NCBI GenBank assembly: GCA_013397455.1
Contig: VYZB01000521.1
Span: 310,001-374,000 of the forward strand
Length of the DNA stretch: 64,000 nt
Origin: Crotophaga sulcirostris
Taxonomy: Eukaryota > Chordata > Aves > Cuculiformes > Crotophagidae
Direction: 5' to 3'
Shown: one piece after another, positions 1 through 14,171 of the stretch
How positions within the stretch are numbered: position 1 is the stretch's first letter
Layout: the number at the start of each line of letters is the position of its first letter
Program-made: the position numbers and the translations under genes
Notes under the pieces: model-generated
Told to the model about the DNA's origin: nothing
The model's input: only the letters and a program-made list of their open reading frames with translations
Databases searched by the model: none

Positions 1-3000
1 GCATATAGAGTTTTTGTCTCTGACTTTCTTCATATTGATGTTGGGCTAGAGCCATCAGCATGCAAAAAATTGCTTATATATGGCACCTACCCTTACCTAA
101 AGAAGATAGTGTCAAAGTCAGTCTCATGGGTTCAAAAAATTATATAATTAGACTTACAGAGGATTCACAGCCCTCTGAAGCTAGGAATTAAATTTTATGA
201 AGGGTAATTTTAAGAGTGATTGACTGGCAGTGTAGGAGGATGGATTGTTAGATGGCAAAGGAGCACGGTTTTATTAACTGGTTTTCTCTGTCTTGGCGCC
301 AGGACAACGTCTGGACCAAACTGCACTGAATTCAGAAGAGATGGAGGCATCAGAGACTTTGTCATGTTACATAATTTTTTAAAACAGCGACTCAAACTCT
401 GGGTTTGCTAGCTGGAAGGTTTAGCGCTCTCCTTTGTAGCTGGTATTGCAGTGGTGAGGAAGAATAAGAAAGTACAGGAATGTGAAGCTAGGTTTGGTTT
501 TTCATGCTATATGCGGCAATATAACGATTGGGTTCTTATCATGATGAGGCTCTGAGTGAAAGGATTCAATTCACAAGGGCTTTATAGGAAACTTTATAAA
601 GAATTACATAATGCTTTCCTCCACATGTTTATATATAGCATATTGCTTTTGTTCAGCTTCACACAGCATTCGGATATGAAAGGCTATGTTTAGAAGGTAT
701 TGTGATTAAGGTTCGAAGTGATGCTGATCCACACTCTCTGAAAATAATGAAAGACTTCCTCTGACTTCAGCGCACTTCAGATCTGGCTTACAAGGCAGGA
801 AGCTTAGACACGAGACCACAAGACCTCCCTCATACATCCTAATACTGTGACATTGATTGCCCCAGCTGATAGCGCTGGTAACGGGTAGCAGAATTTGCAC
901 TTCTGAATGTCATTTGATGCAGATCTGCTTTGCTGCCTGTGGATACATGGAGAGAAACAGTATGCCAGGGGACAGCAAAATTTGGCACAGTTGCCAAGAT
1001 GAGATGCAGAAGCTGGGGGCCATGGCCTCCTGTGCAAGGAAGTGGTTTCCTCTTCTGACATGGTCTGAAATTTGGTGGGAACCTTGCACAGAGGCAGGAC
1101 ACTGCCAGGCAGCTGCTCGGTGGCAAGGTGCCTCTTTGAGAGGCAGCTTCTCCCAGACATGCTGAAGTCCTTTTGGTCTCTGTAGCCCCTGGTTTTGGAA
1201 AGGGGAAAGCATGTCCATCACTCTCCTGTGGGGCACTTGCTTTGGTTGCAGCCTTCTTTGTAGCTTTGAAATGGAATTGTATCAGTAGCTTTGAGAAATG
1301 AAAAATAGAATTTTAAAGGGTTGTTGATTCTTGAAGTGCTGATCACTCACACAAAGTTATAAAGATATCTGCTGTGGTGGACCAAACTTGGTCCTCCACA
1401 TTGAAACTGGACAGATGATGAAATTGCAGGTTTGCTGACCATTGGGAGTACATTGCAAGAAAGGTTACAGTGGAAACTTTGTTCTTAACCAGGAGCTTAT
1501 TTCCTATTAGAGATACTGCTGGTGAGAGGTAACATTTACGTGCTGGCAGAGTCAGATTCCTGAACCAGCTTCAGGTGGGGTTAACCAACCCGGCTCATTA
1601 TTTGCAATTCATTTTATAGGGTCTGTCTTTATAGTGTCCAGGTAATGTAAGATGGTCTGTCATTTTTACAAAGAGGGCACAGTTACAGTCTCCTGGAATC
1701 ATTGTTTTCATGTGGATTAGAGTTGCTGAATAATTTGAATGTGTGTGAAATAGAAAGATATTCTACGAATAAATTATCTGACCATTCTGTTCTGGAGAAA
1801 GCACATGCTTAAGGAAGAGTAAGTATCTCAGATCTGCTTATTTTACCTTTGGCTGAGCAGTCAGCCTGAATACACCTTGTGTAATGTTGGGTCCCTTGGG
1901 GATCCCTTCCAAGTATGTTAAATAACCATCTACATATTTCTCCTCCTTCCTTTAATGACTTACTGACTTTTATCAACGTATATCATTCCTTTCTCTTTTG
2001 CTTTGATGATAAGTAAGTTTGCTTAGCAAATGACTGCCCTATGGTGGCCTCTTAGCTCTCCTTACCAGGCTTTGAAACTAAACATTTGCTTACAAATTTT
2101 TAAAAGGTACTGTGGTGTTAGCTCAAAATTTGAAAAGCTTCACCATCCTTGGATGAATATATCTGAAGGAAAAGTGACTCATAGAGGGCTCATCTGTGAT
2201 TGCCTCCATGAAATGGACAACAGAGACCCTCTGCAAATACAGGTCCCCAAAGAGTAAACTCTGAGCTTTCACAACAGTACAGGCAGAGTATTTTTTTAAA
2301 TAGGGCTAAAGGCTAAAAACAGGATCAGATACTTGAAGGGAAGACAGGAAATGGCATTTGAAATTAAATTCTCCATGGAAGGCTAGCATGTAATCTGTGA
2401 CCTCTTTTAAGACTCAGAGAGTTCCTTTTGTTAGTAGGCTGCCTCTTCTGAAAGTTTTTCTGTCTTTTATACGCTCACTGATTACAGCCCTTAAAAAAGC
2501 ATGTACATATCTGCCTGACACAGAGATGGGTGCTCACCAAGGAGTCCCAGCATGGAGTCACTTTTTTAAAGTAAACAGCAAAGATCCCATTGCCTACAGT
2601 AGGTCCTGTCAGTACACGCTCCACCAAAACACCTCCCTAGTCTACCTCGAGAAGCACCCTGAGCAATTCCACCCACTTCAAAACAGGGCATGGGGCAGCC
2701 CTGGTGCAGGCAGGGGAACAGAAGCAAAATGGGTGACAGTCGAGCACCTTTCGCCAGGAACACGGTATCTCAGACTCAGCAAACATGCCTACTTCCATTT
2801 CTGTATCTACATTATTCTCCACCCCTTCAGTTGTTTCAAATAATGACAGTTTGAGAGTAAGTGAGGGCAAAAAGGACATGACCTAGCCTCCCCCTGCCCA
2901 GAGGCTGATGGGCTTCTTCCCTTGAAAGACCTGCAAAAGCCTTGTGTTCCTGTCTCTCTTCCTACAGTAATTACCATGGCTGATGTTAAGGGCCTGTAAT

Positions 3001-6000
3001 ATCCAGTGCATAAATTGCTGTGGCAGAATTATTGCAATTTATATCCACTGGGATTAAACTAATCTGTTGTGTTACGCTGAGAGCTCAGAAAGTAAGAGGG
3101 ACCCTTTCAATACATTTCAACCTCATTCAGTAGAGGTTATCTAAAAGTTATTTCTGAGCCTTGCTGTACACTCTTTTAAAACAGTGACCATGAAGCACTA
3201 GTCTACAGTGTATTCATGTGACGTGCTATGCTTATACTGCAGTTAGTGGAGGCTGAGGAACGTGTAAACAGATGTCCTTGACAGTGATGTCAGCCTTGGC
3301 CTGAAAAACAGTGGCATCTCATAGAGTGAGATGTGGTTATGTTAATTGCTGGTCTTTTAACAGCTTCAGCCACTGCACTCGATAATTCCCAGGTGTGTGA
3401 AATATCATCCTTGTGTCTTGTGTTTCTGCAATTGAATTCGTGTAACAGAGAGCTTCGAGTGGGCTGCAAACTGAGATTTTATCTTCTCTGCAGTATCAGC
3501 CCAGATGATTTCTGAGTCCTTGACCACACACGAAACCTACCCTTCTGGACATAGTGGTGCTTAGGAGGTGGGGCAGCAGGCCCACCAGGCAATATATTGA
3601 GATATTGCTTTGCTTCGAGATGCTTACCAGCCCTCCCTGCAGCAAGGGTCCTGCAAAGACCATCCTCTTCTCAAGCAATTATGTTCTTCTCATATTACTT
3701 CAGGATCTTCTGCTGTTCATAATATGCCCAGAAAGACAAACAGGACCTCGCCCTGTTGACTGCTGAAGAGCTGCTTCAGGAAGCTTGGGAGATTAGGTGC
3801 TTTTCCCCTACAAGCTTTGCGATGTCTGATGCTCTGTGTGATGTACCAGTGAGGGTCAGGATCTCAGGTGAAGTTGTACAGGATGGCCACTCACAACCAG
3901 CTTCAGAGGAGTAAGATAGCCAGTCTCCTGAATTAACTCAGAGGAAGAGGCTTGCCTTTAGTGATCAGACTGTTTTGTTTTCTTAAATGTGGCTTTTGCT
4001 AGATAAGAACAGTGAATAGGAATATAGATATAGCTCAGGGTTTCAATTGTGGGTTAGTAATTCTATGTAAACCTCTCTACATTTTATACTCTGACTGAGG
4101 TCCTGATAATTCATTAAGGCTACCAACACTTAACCTCATGGACAAGATGGAGTAATTTTTGCTCTGATCCTTCTTTGCGATATATTTATCTTTTTTAATT
4201 GATTGCACAACAGGAGAGGGCTTTAGCTCTGAGTTTGTTGTTATCACAATATCACTGCTCTCAGCCTTGAAACTTGCTATTCCATATAGCAAGTGTAGCT
4301 TTTCTAAACATTTTAGCTACTTTCTGGAGAAGAAAACTGCTTTCTGCAGAGCCCTCCTTTTGTCATTCTGTCTCAGTGAAACTGACCTATTCAAGCTTTT
4401 GGAGACCACAGATCCACAGTTAAAAGCCTTAGGGCAGATGCAGCACAGTTAAGTAGCTGATCTTGAGCAGAACTGACAGTGAATAATCTGATCAGTCAAG
4501 ACATTGATTGGTGTCGGGTTGGTTTCACATCCTTCTCTTAGGTTCCTGATGTTGGTCATCTGCCAGAGGTGAACTTCGTCTCAAGGGAGTCTCCCTTGAG
4601 CAGTAACTTATTTCCTACAGTTGAGCTATATCTGGGAACATGTTGATCTTGATTTGATTGACAGGTCTGTGAGTCAGTTCTGTGAGTTCAGCTTCGAAAA
4701 TAACTGCATTTGGTTCCAAGAATAAGAGCTCTATTGCTGCTTGTGATGCTAGACCTGCTATCCCCACTCAATTAAGTGACCAAAATAGTCAGCATCCTGA
4801 AGATCATGCATACGTTATTGTTCTTGCAGAGAGAAAACCCCTTTGTATTCTATAAGAAATTAGTGTGTTTACATATGTTCATGTTGGTACAGTGCTGAAG
4901 GGGATTAGCAAAAGATCTTTTATTGTGGGTGGTTGGCTAAATGAAATATTTCTAGGAAGTAAATGTCTCCTTAATCTTTGTCAGTTTCCTTATATTGACA
5001 CTTCTCAATTTACTTTTTTCCTCAAATTATTTACTTTACAACAGTTCTCTTAGCACATCTGAGGATAAGTCTGTTTCCTTTTTGGAGCCTCTCCTGTTGC
5101 CTTAACATAAATGCTCCCTTGCCTCTTCTTGGTTCCATTGCTGTTAAAAGTTTTAGTCATCACTGACTTTAAGTTAAACAGGGCTGCATGCAAGCATACA
5201 TGAATAAAAAGTTGGTCTCTCAGAGCTTAGAAAAGAGTAGGATTAAAGATGCCTGGTAACCATAACACAGTCCCTCTGGGTGTTATAAAACAGACTTTGA
5301 TTGTTTAGTTATATATGGCGCAAGGGCTTTTCTAAGTTAAGCCAAACTGATGTGTAGCTCAGGACAGTAGCCAGCGTGGCATGTGCTTCAGCTTTCCTTC
5401 CTTGTTGCTCCCAACATCCTTTCTTTACGCAAGAGGTGTGAGCTCTGTTTGACTACCATTCTACACATGGGAGCATTTGCTACCATGCGTGTGTCATTCC
5501 CTGTAGGCTATAAGGAGAGGTTTCCTCCCCAGGGCGCTTTCACAGACATTAGATGGTAAATACCGAAAGCAGCACATGGCATATAATTCCTTTCTAGCCT
5601 ACCATGTAGACATTATGGCCCATGGTTAAAGCATGGTGGAAAGGTGACATTTTGGGAGCTAACCATCTCAGTAACCGAAGGACAACTCTGTATTTATCCA
5701 TCCCCAGCATTATTTTTCAGGGCCTAGGAACAGGCTTTCTTTGAAGCAAAAGATGAAGGAGACAAGGTGGCTAGCCTTAAATCCCTCAGAAATGTCTATT
5801 TGTATATGAAGGATGCAAACGGTTGATCTGTGCTGCACAACTTGTAAGAAGTCATGACCTTGCTGATGTGGCATGGAGCTCGCATGAGGAGAAGGTGATC
5901 AATGTGACTGCCCTCAGCTGTGCCTCGCAGCAGACCCACTGCTGGAGATAGGCAGTGTCAGTGGCTAGCAGAACATTTGGCATAGGAGAACGGGTAGTCA

Positions 6001-6656
6001 GATGGTGCTGGCTCTCCTTACCCTCGCATCTGGCTGTCAAAAACCACTCCATAAAGGAGCAATAAAATGCGTGGACCAAGCATGTGAATTGCTGCAGTAT
6101 CAGAGGATGCCGTTTTCTGTTGGCTCAGGGGAGTGAATGTGGTTGTACACATCACAGTTTAGGAAAACCTGGTCCCTGGACCCAGAGTCTCAAGCTAAAG
6201 CCATGATGAACCTGACCAAACCAGAACATTTACTGTTGCCCTGAACTATTTCAGTTGACTTAAGTGATTATTTCCCCTGACTTTATCACCTCAAGCAAAC
6301 TTTCTCAAACACTTCAGCAACTGATTTCAACAATGCTTTCTCGAGGAAGGTGCATTCTTCACAAATAAGTAATTATTCATCCCCACTGCTTAGTTTGGGA
6401 AGGTGAAAGCTATGAATTTATACGCAGTGCAGCACTATTTCTCAGTCTCCATCTCCCGTTTGTGGTGCCACTTTAGATAACAAAGATTTCATCCATCATC
6501 TTCTCAGCTTTTAAAGGGAGTAGCAATAGAGGAAGATAGTAGTCTGGGAGCTACTGCTTTTTAGGTGACATCCAGTGGCACATAGTGCATGGCAAGATTA
6601 TCTGGAGGCACACATTTTCCCTCAAAATGTGTGGAAAATTGCGCTCTTGTGTGTTT

Positions 6657-6722
6657 GAGAAACTACAGCAGTCACGTAAAGAGATGATGGAGAAACTATA
6701 GTAATCGTGTAAAGAGATGATG
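6657..6722. repeat. 33-bp tandem duplication, two units
   Basis: Two adjacent 33-bp units, 6657-6689 and 6690-6722, both start with GAGAAACT and end with AAAGAGATGATG. By eye they differ at 5 positions. The mismatches are all transitions, four of them C/T or G/A differences clustered in the middle of the unit, which suggests an old duplication that has since decayed. No coding frame is implied. Confidence 0.8.
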
Positions 6723-9700
6723 ATTATTTTAATGGGGAGTAAGTAACTTTTTCTATTACTTTTTGTAGCTATTTCTTAAGAAGGGAGAGTTCTGCAAAGT
6801 GGCAGAACAGCTGCTTGATTTTCACAACAACTAAGCATAGCTTTAATGTTAAATGTACACTTAAGTGCATGGCTCCATCAAGATGATGATATAAATTGGA
6901 GCCTGATACTTTCTCAAAAATGCATGTAAATAAGAAGACCTTTAATACATGATCTGTTCCGACCACTAACTAAATCAGCTGAATACCATTTCTTGGATGT
7001 GTGCTCTGAAGTAGACAGTGCCTGTAATGTCCATCCATACAAACAGCTCCCTTCTCTCTCCTGAATGAAAGGAGAAGTTTATTTCAACTTACAGCGTGAT
7101 GCCAGCTGGAGTGCTGAATGTCTAAAATGGGTCTGTGTTACTGGCTACATCTCTGATTTGCTTCTAAATCAGTTGTGATGAGAGAAGTTTACCTTTATGA
7201 AAAAGACTAAATGAAAATCTGCAATTGCACTTTGTGAGTTTGATTGAAAAGGCAGCCCAAAATAGCCAAGGACTGCATCTCTTCCTATAATGGTCTGGAT
7301 AAATGGGTATAGTTTAGTACTTAGGGAGTGAGGTGGGGTGGGGAATGCTGGTAGCAATGAAAGAGCTTGTAAAATGCTTAGAGTTGGTATAATCTGCTAA
7401 ATGATAATTTCTCAGCAAGGAAAAAATATAGCCATGCAAAATTTGACAGGATTTGTTGTTGGTTCAGTAATTGTTTTTGTTGTCTAAATTCCAGTTTGAT
7501 CAGAAACTTTCTACACACACTACTGTACCAGACTCAGAGAACGGAGTATTTTTTTTAAGATTTACCCAATGGATTTCTAATTCTCTTGTTAACTAAAGCA
7601 AGAAGAATTTCTCCAAAGCTGCACAGCTGTTTTAGTGCAATACTGTTCCTTACTCTGTAGGCATAACATTGTGATGGGTGATGGAAGGTCTGATGGGGTA
7701 GGAGGTTTGCACTATCTGATACAGGGCTCAGCTCCTTGGGGCTCCTGGCAGGAGGTTTTGAAGGGGTGAAGGAATGTTCCTGGGTTCACTGGCCATATAT
7801 TCAGCTGCTCTGGAGCCTGACAGGAAGGACTGCTCACATTCCATGTGTCCCCACCAGCCACCCAGGTTGCTGACAGAGGCTGCTGATGCTCCAGCCAGTA
7901 GGATTGGCCATGCCAGCCCAACAACCTTGCGGCTGGAGGTGGAGGCGTCCTGGCAGGGCTCAGTAAGATGACTTCTCACGGAATCCAGGATTCCACCCTC
8001 TCCAAATCCCATGGTGCTGTTCAGTGGAAGGATGAATGGCCTATCCTCAGGGGACCCACCAATCCCACAATGAATAAGCCGTTACAGTAAAGCACAGAGA
8101 AGCAGCATGTCAGGTCCTTTTTACCTTTCTGTAAGGAGATTTTAAAGCTGTGATCCAGTGCTTAGCTGGTTCTAGTGGTTTTCACTGTATTTGCTGTGCT
8201 TTGGATGCTGTACATTGCAGCTTCTCAAATGTACCATGGTAGCACCCTGCACTTCCTCCTGCACAATAAAGGACGATGCGGTGTGGTGGACAGTGGTAAT
8301 ACCAAACTGTAAAGAGCATTCAGAAAGCACTTAGCTAGAGAAGAGCCTCTGAGATGTTGGACAGTTGTTAAAATAAGGAGAGATGACAGAGGACCCCAAG
8401 CCAGATCGATGGAACCATTACTCTGTGCATTGGCTGTCTGACGCTTCCTCACCATGAGTCTTAGGTAATGAAGGTGGTGCTGTTGAAGTCCCATCTGGAT
8501 ACATATATGAGGGAGGTCATGCAAGTTGCATGAGCAAGTCTCGTTCAGATAAAGAATCATTACAGCAGGCAGTTACCACAGCATGAAACATACTCTTGAC
8601 TACCATGAAACAGGATTCTTTGAAAAGGCTTAGCATCTAAAGCCCAATATTACAATGGCATCCAAGCGAGTAAATGTAGGATTGTATCTAGTGTGAAGGC
8701 TTACCTGCTCTGAACTAATTACAGGATCAATATTAAAACATGAATCACGGTTTTGTGTGATTTGTATCAAGAGTAACAGAAAGAAATCAAACAGCGTGGC
8801 GTATTTAATCTCCTAAATGCTGGGAAAATGCATATTATTCTCCATGTCAAGCAGCAGTAGGAACTGCCAACTGCATTTTATAGGAGGGGAAAACTGTGGC
8901 TAAGGGTTAATGTTCCTTGCCCAGAGCTGCAAAAGGAATTAGTTTAAGAGGCATCATTCCTAAGTGCATTTTTTTTCTTAATTAAAATCCTGGTTTTCTC
9001 CTGAAATGTGCATACCACGTACTCAGGATGGAAGACTTTCCTTTTCTACCAGCAGCATTGGGATGCACTCCATCCCAGCACCTGGATATAAACAGGGAGT
9101 GTGCCTCTAGGTTGTTAGTTCTGGTCATTTGGTTTCTTTATTTTTGTGCTCGCATTGTTCCTCTTACTTTTGTTTCACTTATTTATTTGCCTTTAACTGT
9201 CCATATTATGGTTGCTTCCATCACCTAGTCCTTGGCATCTCCTGCTGGAGAACCTTGTCCTGGGAGTTCTTCTTTAATAAGTTCTACAAAAACCTGTGGG
9301 GAGGTAAAAAAAAAGCTGATTTAACTTGTTTAACTTCTTATACTAGTTTTTTATTTACTGTCTTTATATATTTATATTTACTAGACACTGAGTCACGTGC
9401 TCCATGCACCTTCAACCTGGAGGAGGAATCTGGCTTCCAGGCAGTGTTGCAGGAGGGCCTCTTTAAAGAAGCTTCATGGGAACTTCTGAAGTTCACCAGT
9501 GCATGCAAAGGACTTTAACACTGAGTCTCAGCTTTCTGACTGTGGCATGACTTGGGGTTTGCTGTCCAGCAGTGCCTAGTCCTGGCCTTATTCTCTACAA
9601 AAATTCAGGATTGTCTTTGCCTTATTGTCGAAAACATCCCCAAAATGAGTATGGTTCCTTCTGAGACTAAAAGATGGTAGTGAACACTTTATGCTTGGAG

Positions 9701-12362
9701 TATCTGAGGGGGGTGTCAGGTAACAGAGGATGGCATTTAGAAAAACACGCATTATTTAATGATACTAGTGGGGTCTCAGTTATCTGATCCCCTCTGAGCA
9801 GAACTGCTTGTTGGAAGGGTTTTGCACATGTATTTTTGGACTTCTGTGCTTGTGTCAAGTTGCTTCTAATTGCATAAGCGAGAGTTATGACTTCAAAGTT
9901 ACTGGCATTATTGGCTAAATGAGAGTTAATTAAAAGGGACATAAGGTACTAATTTTTCAGGTGGAAAAGGAAAAATTGGGGTGGAAGGATGTCCCTAAAG
10001 CAATGCTATTTTATCTAATACCAGCTATGTGAAACGTATCCAAAAAGCATTGATTTTTCCATTGGAGGTTGTACTTCATTCACCTCATTTACTTAAGTAC
10101 TTTTAAAGGCAAAGACGTGGTAAATTGACTTTGGATAATAAATCACTGGGATTTATAATCTATGGTATGCCAGGGTTAACTGGCTGGAACTGGGGAAGTA
10201 TCTCCATCCTGCTTCTGCGACTCCCCTGACATCATTCAGAGCAGTGTGACTGGCTCTGACTTACAACCTGGATTACTCACATTGGTCTATAAATCATGCT
10301 GTTTCTATCCTCAGTTCCTCACTGATCTTCCAATAATATCTTTCAAACTCCTCCTCCACCCACTTCCTCAGCTGCTGAAACACCTGGGCATAGCAGTGGA
10401 AATCACTCATGCATTCCTGCCACAGAAAGTTCCTCCCAGTACCACTGGGGAAACTTGCTAGATGGAGAGAGGTTATCACAGCCTAAAGGCAGCCTTCAGC
10501 TTGAGTTATTGAAAGTCTAAATTAATTTTTTTTTTGTACATGAGGAAGGTTTATGTGGAGTCAGCTAAGTCTTCAACTCTTTCTCTGCAGCTTCCATGGG
10601 CCAGCCACACTGCAGATCACTTCATCACTAATCCTAATGACCTGCCAACACTACTGCTTGCATTATGCTTTGAGAATATTGCTTTGGGCAAATAACTCCA
10701 CCATACCAGAAAATTTAGTGCATTAGAATGCATGAGGTTTATAAAGGTTTTGATGAAAAGGTTAAAATGATGAGCAATATCAGCTGTTTTTCTTAGTGAA
10801 AACCAAAAGACCAAAAAGGCTTTTAATCTCAAAAGCGTATCAGAGTATAAACCAAAATGTTTTGATTTTTAGAGCAGAGTGAACACAAAGCTTGGGATGT
10901 AACAGAAAGCAAAGAGAGCCAGGCTCCATTTTCTGTCCCAGAGATGAACTACTGTGGCACAGATTGCTTCCCTGCAGCTCACGCCCCTCACCTCCAGACC
11001 AGGATGACTGCATCCAAAACTGTCCACATGGTCCAGGTCAGGGCAAACCCTTGAACTGTGCCTAGGGACTGTCTGGGAGAGGGCTGCACGGGGCATAGCA
11101 GAGTGCTGACCAACAGGATGGACAACATAAACCAGTGCTCAGGTCCAGGGTTGGGTTCCTCCAACCTGGTCAATACGTAGAGTAACTTTGCACTTAAATC
11201 TCTTCCAGCTGAAAAAGGCTGGCATATCAATACACTGAAATAGGTAACTTAATCAGGTGGTATTGATATTTAACCCTTTTTACTATGACTGCACAGCATA
11301 TGACGTATTAGTGACAAAGTAACCTTTCCACCACTACCTTGGAAGAAAGAGCAGAGCGAGACAAACCTTCCTGATTACCGCAGTTCCTGCTATGCTGTTG
11401 GATCATTTTAATCTAAGGAACTCACCCTGTCAACCAGCTGAGAGCGTAGGAGTAATAACAAGCAGATCACAAAGGGGCATTCAATGTAGGTGCTAAATGA
11501 ATGAACCCTGATATGGAGTCACAGTTAGAAGAGGTGAAGCATAGTGAAGGTCTGTTTTAGTTGCAGTGCTCAAATATAGAGGTAATGAACTACATTATAA
11601 ATCTCTTTGAGTTAGACTTTTCATTATGTTTTTAATGAAGTACTGATTACGCTGTCCTAATTGACATGAGCCCTGAGCAGACAGAAGCAAATGAAAACAA
11701 TCTGGCAACTGGCTGCTGCCATGCGTTGGTATGTCCAATCTTTCCATACTGCTCATTAAATGCACAGTGGTGGGAGGCCAAGGATGAAGCGAGATAGTGG
11801 TGGTATTATAGGGTCTGTTCCATGGATTTCACTATTTAAGATGTCTGTCATCTTTTTCCTTTCTTTCTCTTCTTTTTGCGGATCAGTTGAATTCATATCT
11901 AGTACAGGCTTCACTTACTTGCATTTTTGTTTGCTGACTTGTCTGGGCAAGCAATGGTTTTCGACAGCCAAGTAAAATAGAGTTGTCCTCAAGTCAACTG
12001 TTGGTGAATAGAATTTGTATCTGACTTGGTGACTCGGTGGGTTTTCCTGAGAGTTTTTCAAGCTTAGTTCCTGTTTACGTCTCTAGGAATTCTCTGCTTG
12101 CTTCCAAGAACAAGATTTTGTGCAAACTTAAAATTTATGTTTAAGATAATCAGTATATTGTATTTATGGTATATCTATAGCTGAAATGCAAGTACTGGAT
12201 AAAATATTTCTATTGAATTCTGAGATGTCTGAGAGCTTTAGCAAGATTGACCTTTCAATTGGACCTCTATTCCTTAGGATTGACTGTCAGTTAAGTGGTT
12301 CCTTTGGTTTTAAATGAAGATTTTCATCTTAGGCACATAAGCCCAAGTTTCATCATGAATCA

Positions 12363-12395
12363 TTTTAACCTGACTTTCAGAAAGTCAAGTTAAAA
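12363..12395. repeat. Short near-perfect inverted repeat (hairpin)
   Basis: Two 15-bp arms, 12363-12377 and 12381-12395, are reverse complements with a single mismatch (C at 12370 against A at 12388) and are separated by only 3 bases. A transcript from either strand could fold into a tight stem-loop. The stem is too short and the loop too small for a typical animal pre-miRNA, so no function is claimed. Confidence 0.75.
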
Positions 12396-13914
12396 GCCCA
12401 GTACTTGCTGAAAATTAAGCTACTTTAATTTGTCTTAAGTTGATTTTTGATGGTTTGTTACCCACTTTAAAATATATAGGCCATTATCTCTTGCAGTGTA
12501 AACACTATGGAAAATGTCACATTTAATAAAAGCTGTGACCTCATTCTCAGCCTTATTTTAAATTAGTTTCATTATTTTACTCAATATATTATTTATTCAT
12601 GTATTCAAATATATTTATTCAGTGAAGGCAGAGATATTTTGATTAATTCAAAGACTAAATGCTCTGTACTCCTCATGCAAATTGCCCAAAAAAAAAGGTA
12701 AAACTCTCTTTGTGCTCCTAGGGCTAAATGCATCATCAGAATGTAATGAATGCTGCTGCTTGTGCGCAGCCGAGTGAGGATTCATGTTATCATGAATCTC
12801 TCTCTGTGGCTTTTATTATTATAGCAAAAATAAAATTCAGTACATGGGTTATATATCTATTTGATGCTTATTTACTGACCCTATTGAAACTGGAAGCAGA
12901 GTAAGTGGTCAGATGAGCCATGCCAGTTACTCAGAAAGGTTTTGTGGGATGATCCCAGTATTTCCTTGCTATTATTTCTGTATTTCTACCAGCTTTACCT
13001 TTCTCAGTTGGAATTTAATAATTTAAAAAAGCCACAAACTACAAAGTGAAGGGAGGTGGGCTTTCAAAAAGCACTTGCCATTATATTAATTAATTTCCCA
13101 CTGAAATGGGGAGCTAATCTCATGGACATGCCTTTGGTGTAAGCAGAGCTCAGGCCGATACTCAGCACTATTAAACACACAGAGCAGCAATGTGTTGTAA
13201 AGTTTGCACAGCTTGACAGTATATCCAGGCTCTGGGAATTTGAGCAGGATGAGACCTAAAAGGGGCTTCAGACCAGGCCTGTTATTTTTGACTAAAATCA
13301 CTCATGCAATTTCCATAGACTTGATTTAATGTAGGAAGTAAAAAGCCTGGTAAATTTGGTTTCTTTTCATTTTAGTACATATTTAGGGCAATGCATGTAC
13401 TTTCTGTCTCCTCAGTGCAGGGGCTGAGAGCCAGCCAAAACCAGGGCATTCGCTGGCCCCTTTGCACAGATCCCAGACAGACACATGGTTTGCCGTGACT
13501 GATCTCAGCATCTCCAGCTGGGTCTGGTAACAAGGGTGACAACAAGGGTGTAGAAACCCCAGGCTTTTCTCCAGCTCACGTGCACTTGAGCCCGGGTCAA
13601 GGTCTTTGCCCATGGGCCAAAAAACCTTATTCTGCACCACCCTGATCCCCTGTCCATCCTGTGGCTCCAGACTGAAAGGAGGAAGCTGATATTGCATTGC
13701 AGAGAAGTTTTGTTACGTGATTCCCCATCTGGTGGACCTGGCCTACACATCACGGCTTTGGCACATACACCAAAAGCCTCCACACAGCCTACTGTAACAC
13801 AGGTTGTCATTCATATCTCTGATGCGAGGTCCAGTTGTATACTGGGCTGCCTGTCCAAAAGGATGGTAGTTTTGATTGGACCTTCTTTGCAGATGTGGCT
13901 GGAAAAGAATCCAA

Positions 13915-14093
13915 GGTAGTGGAGAAGTAGTCATGGCACCAAGTCTGACAGTAGTCAAGAAGCATTTGTACAATGCCCTCAGTCATGTGGTGTGAATGTT
14001 GGGAGTGTCCTATGTAGGGGTCGGAGTTGGACTCAATGATCCTTTTGTGTCCCTTCTAACTTGGGTGATTCTATGATTCTATGATGCTATGAT
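13915..14093 (+). mobile_element. CR1 LINE 3' end, 5'-truncated
   Basis: The segment matches the terminal part of avian CR1 non-LTR retrotransposons. It has a block reading like 'agtcaagaagcatttgtaca' followed by 'ccctcag', then the characteristic 'gttggactcaatgatcc' motif, 'cccttctaac', and a tail of repeated ATTCTATG-like units at about 14067-14093. The tail lies at the high-coordinate end, so the element is on the + strand. It is heavily 5'-truncated, as most CR1 copies are, and has no reverse-transcriptase frame. The exact 5' border is uncertain by tens of bases. GC-richer sequence to its left (13.4-13.9 kb) was not recognised. Confidence 0.88.
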
Positions 14094-14171
14094 AAAATCA
14101 GTGCCTCTTCGCTCTGCAGTGTTGTGCAGAAAGTCTGACAGTGGCCTGGGCCAGGCATTTCAGAAGGCTCT

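Larger units (their letters stand above)
1..13914 (+). other. CHST11 intron, left part; no exon seen
   Basis: This stretch has no supportable coding exon. It is assigned to the CHST11 intron because the only CHST11 exon in the window starts at 36867 in phase 0 and must be spliced to an upstream exon, and no other gene is visible. I looked by eye for the preceding CHST11 exon (the short stem segment ending just before the LSNTA residues) and did not find it. Open frames here are short, overlap each other on both strands and show no family motif. The sequence is moderately AT-rich with T-rich runs on the + strand. Its only distinct structures are a 33-bp tandem duplication near 6.7 kb and a short near-perfect hairpin near 12.4 kb, listed separately. 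Intron assignment is inference from gene structure known in other vertebrates. Confidence 0.6.
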
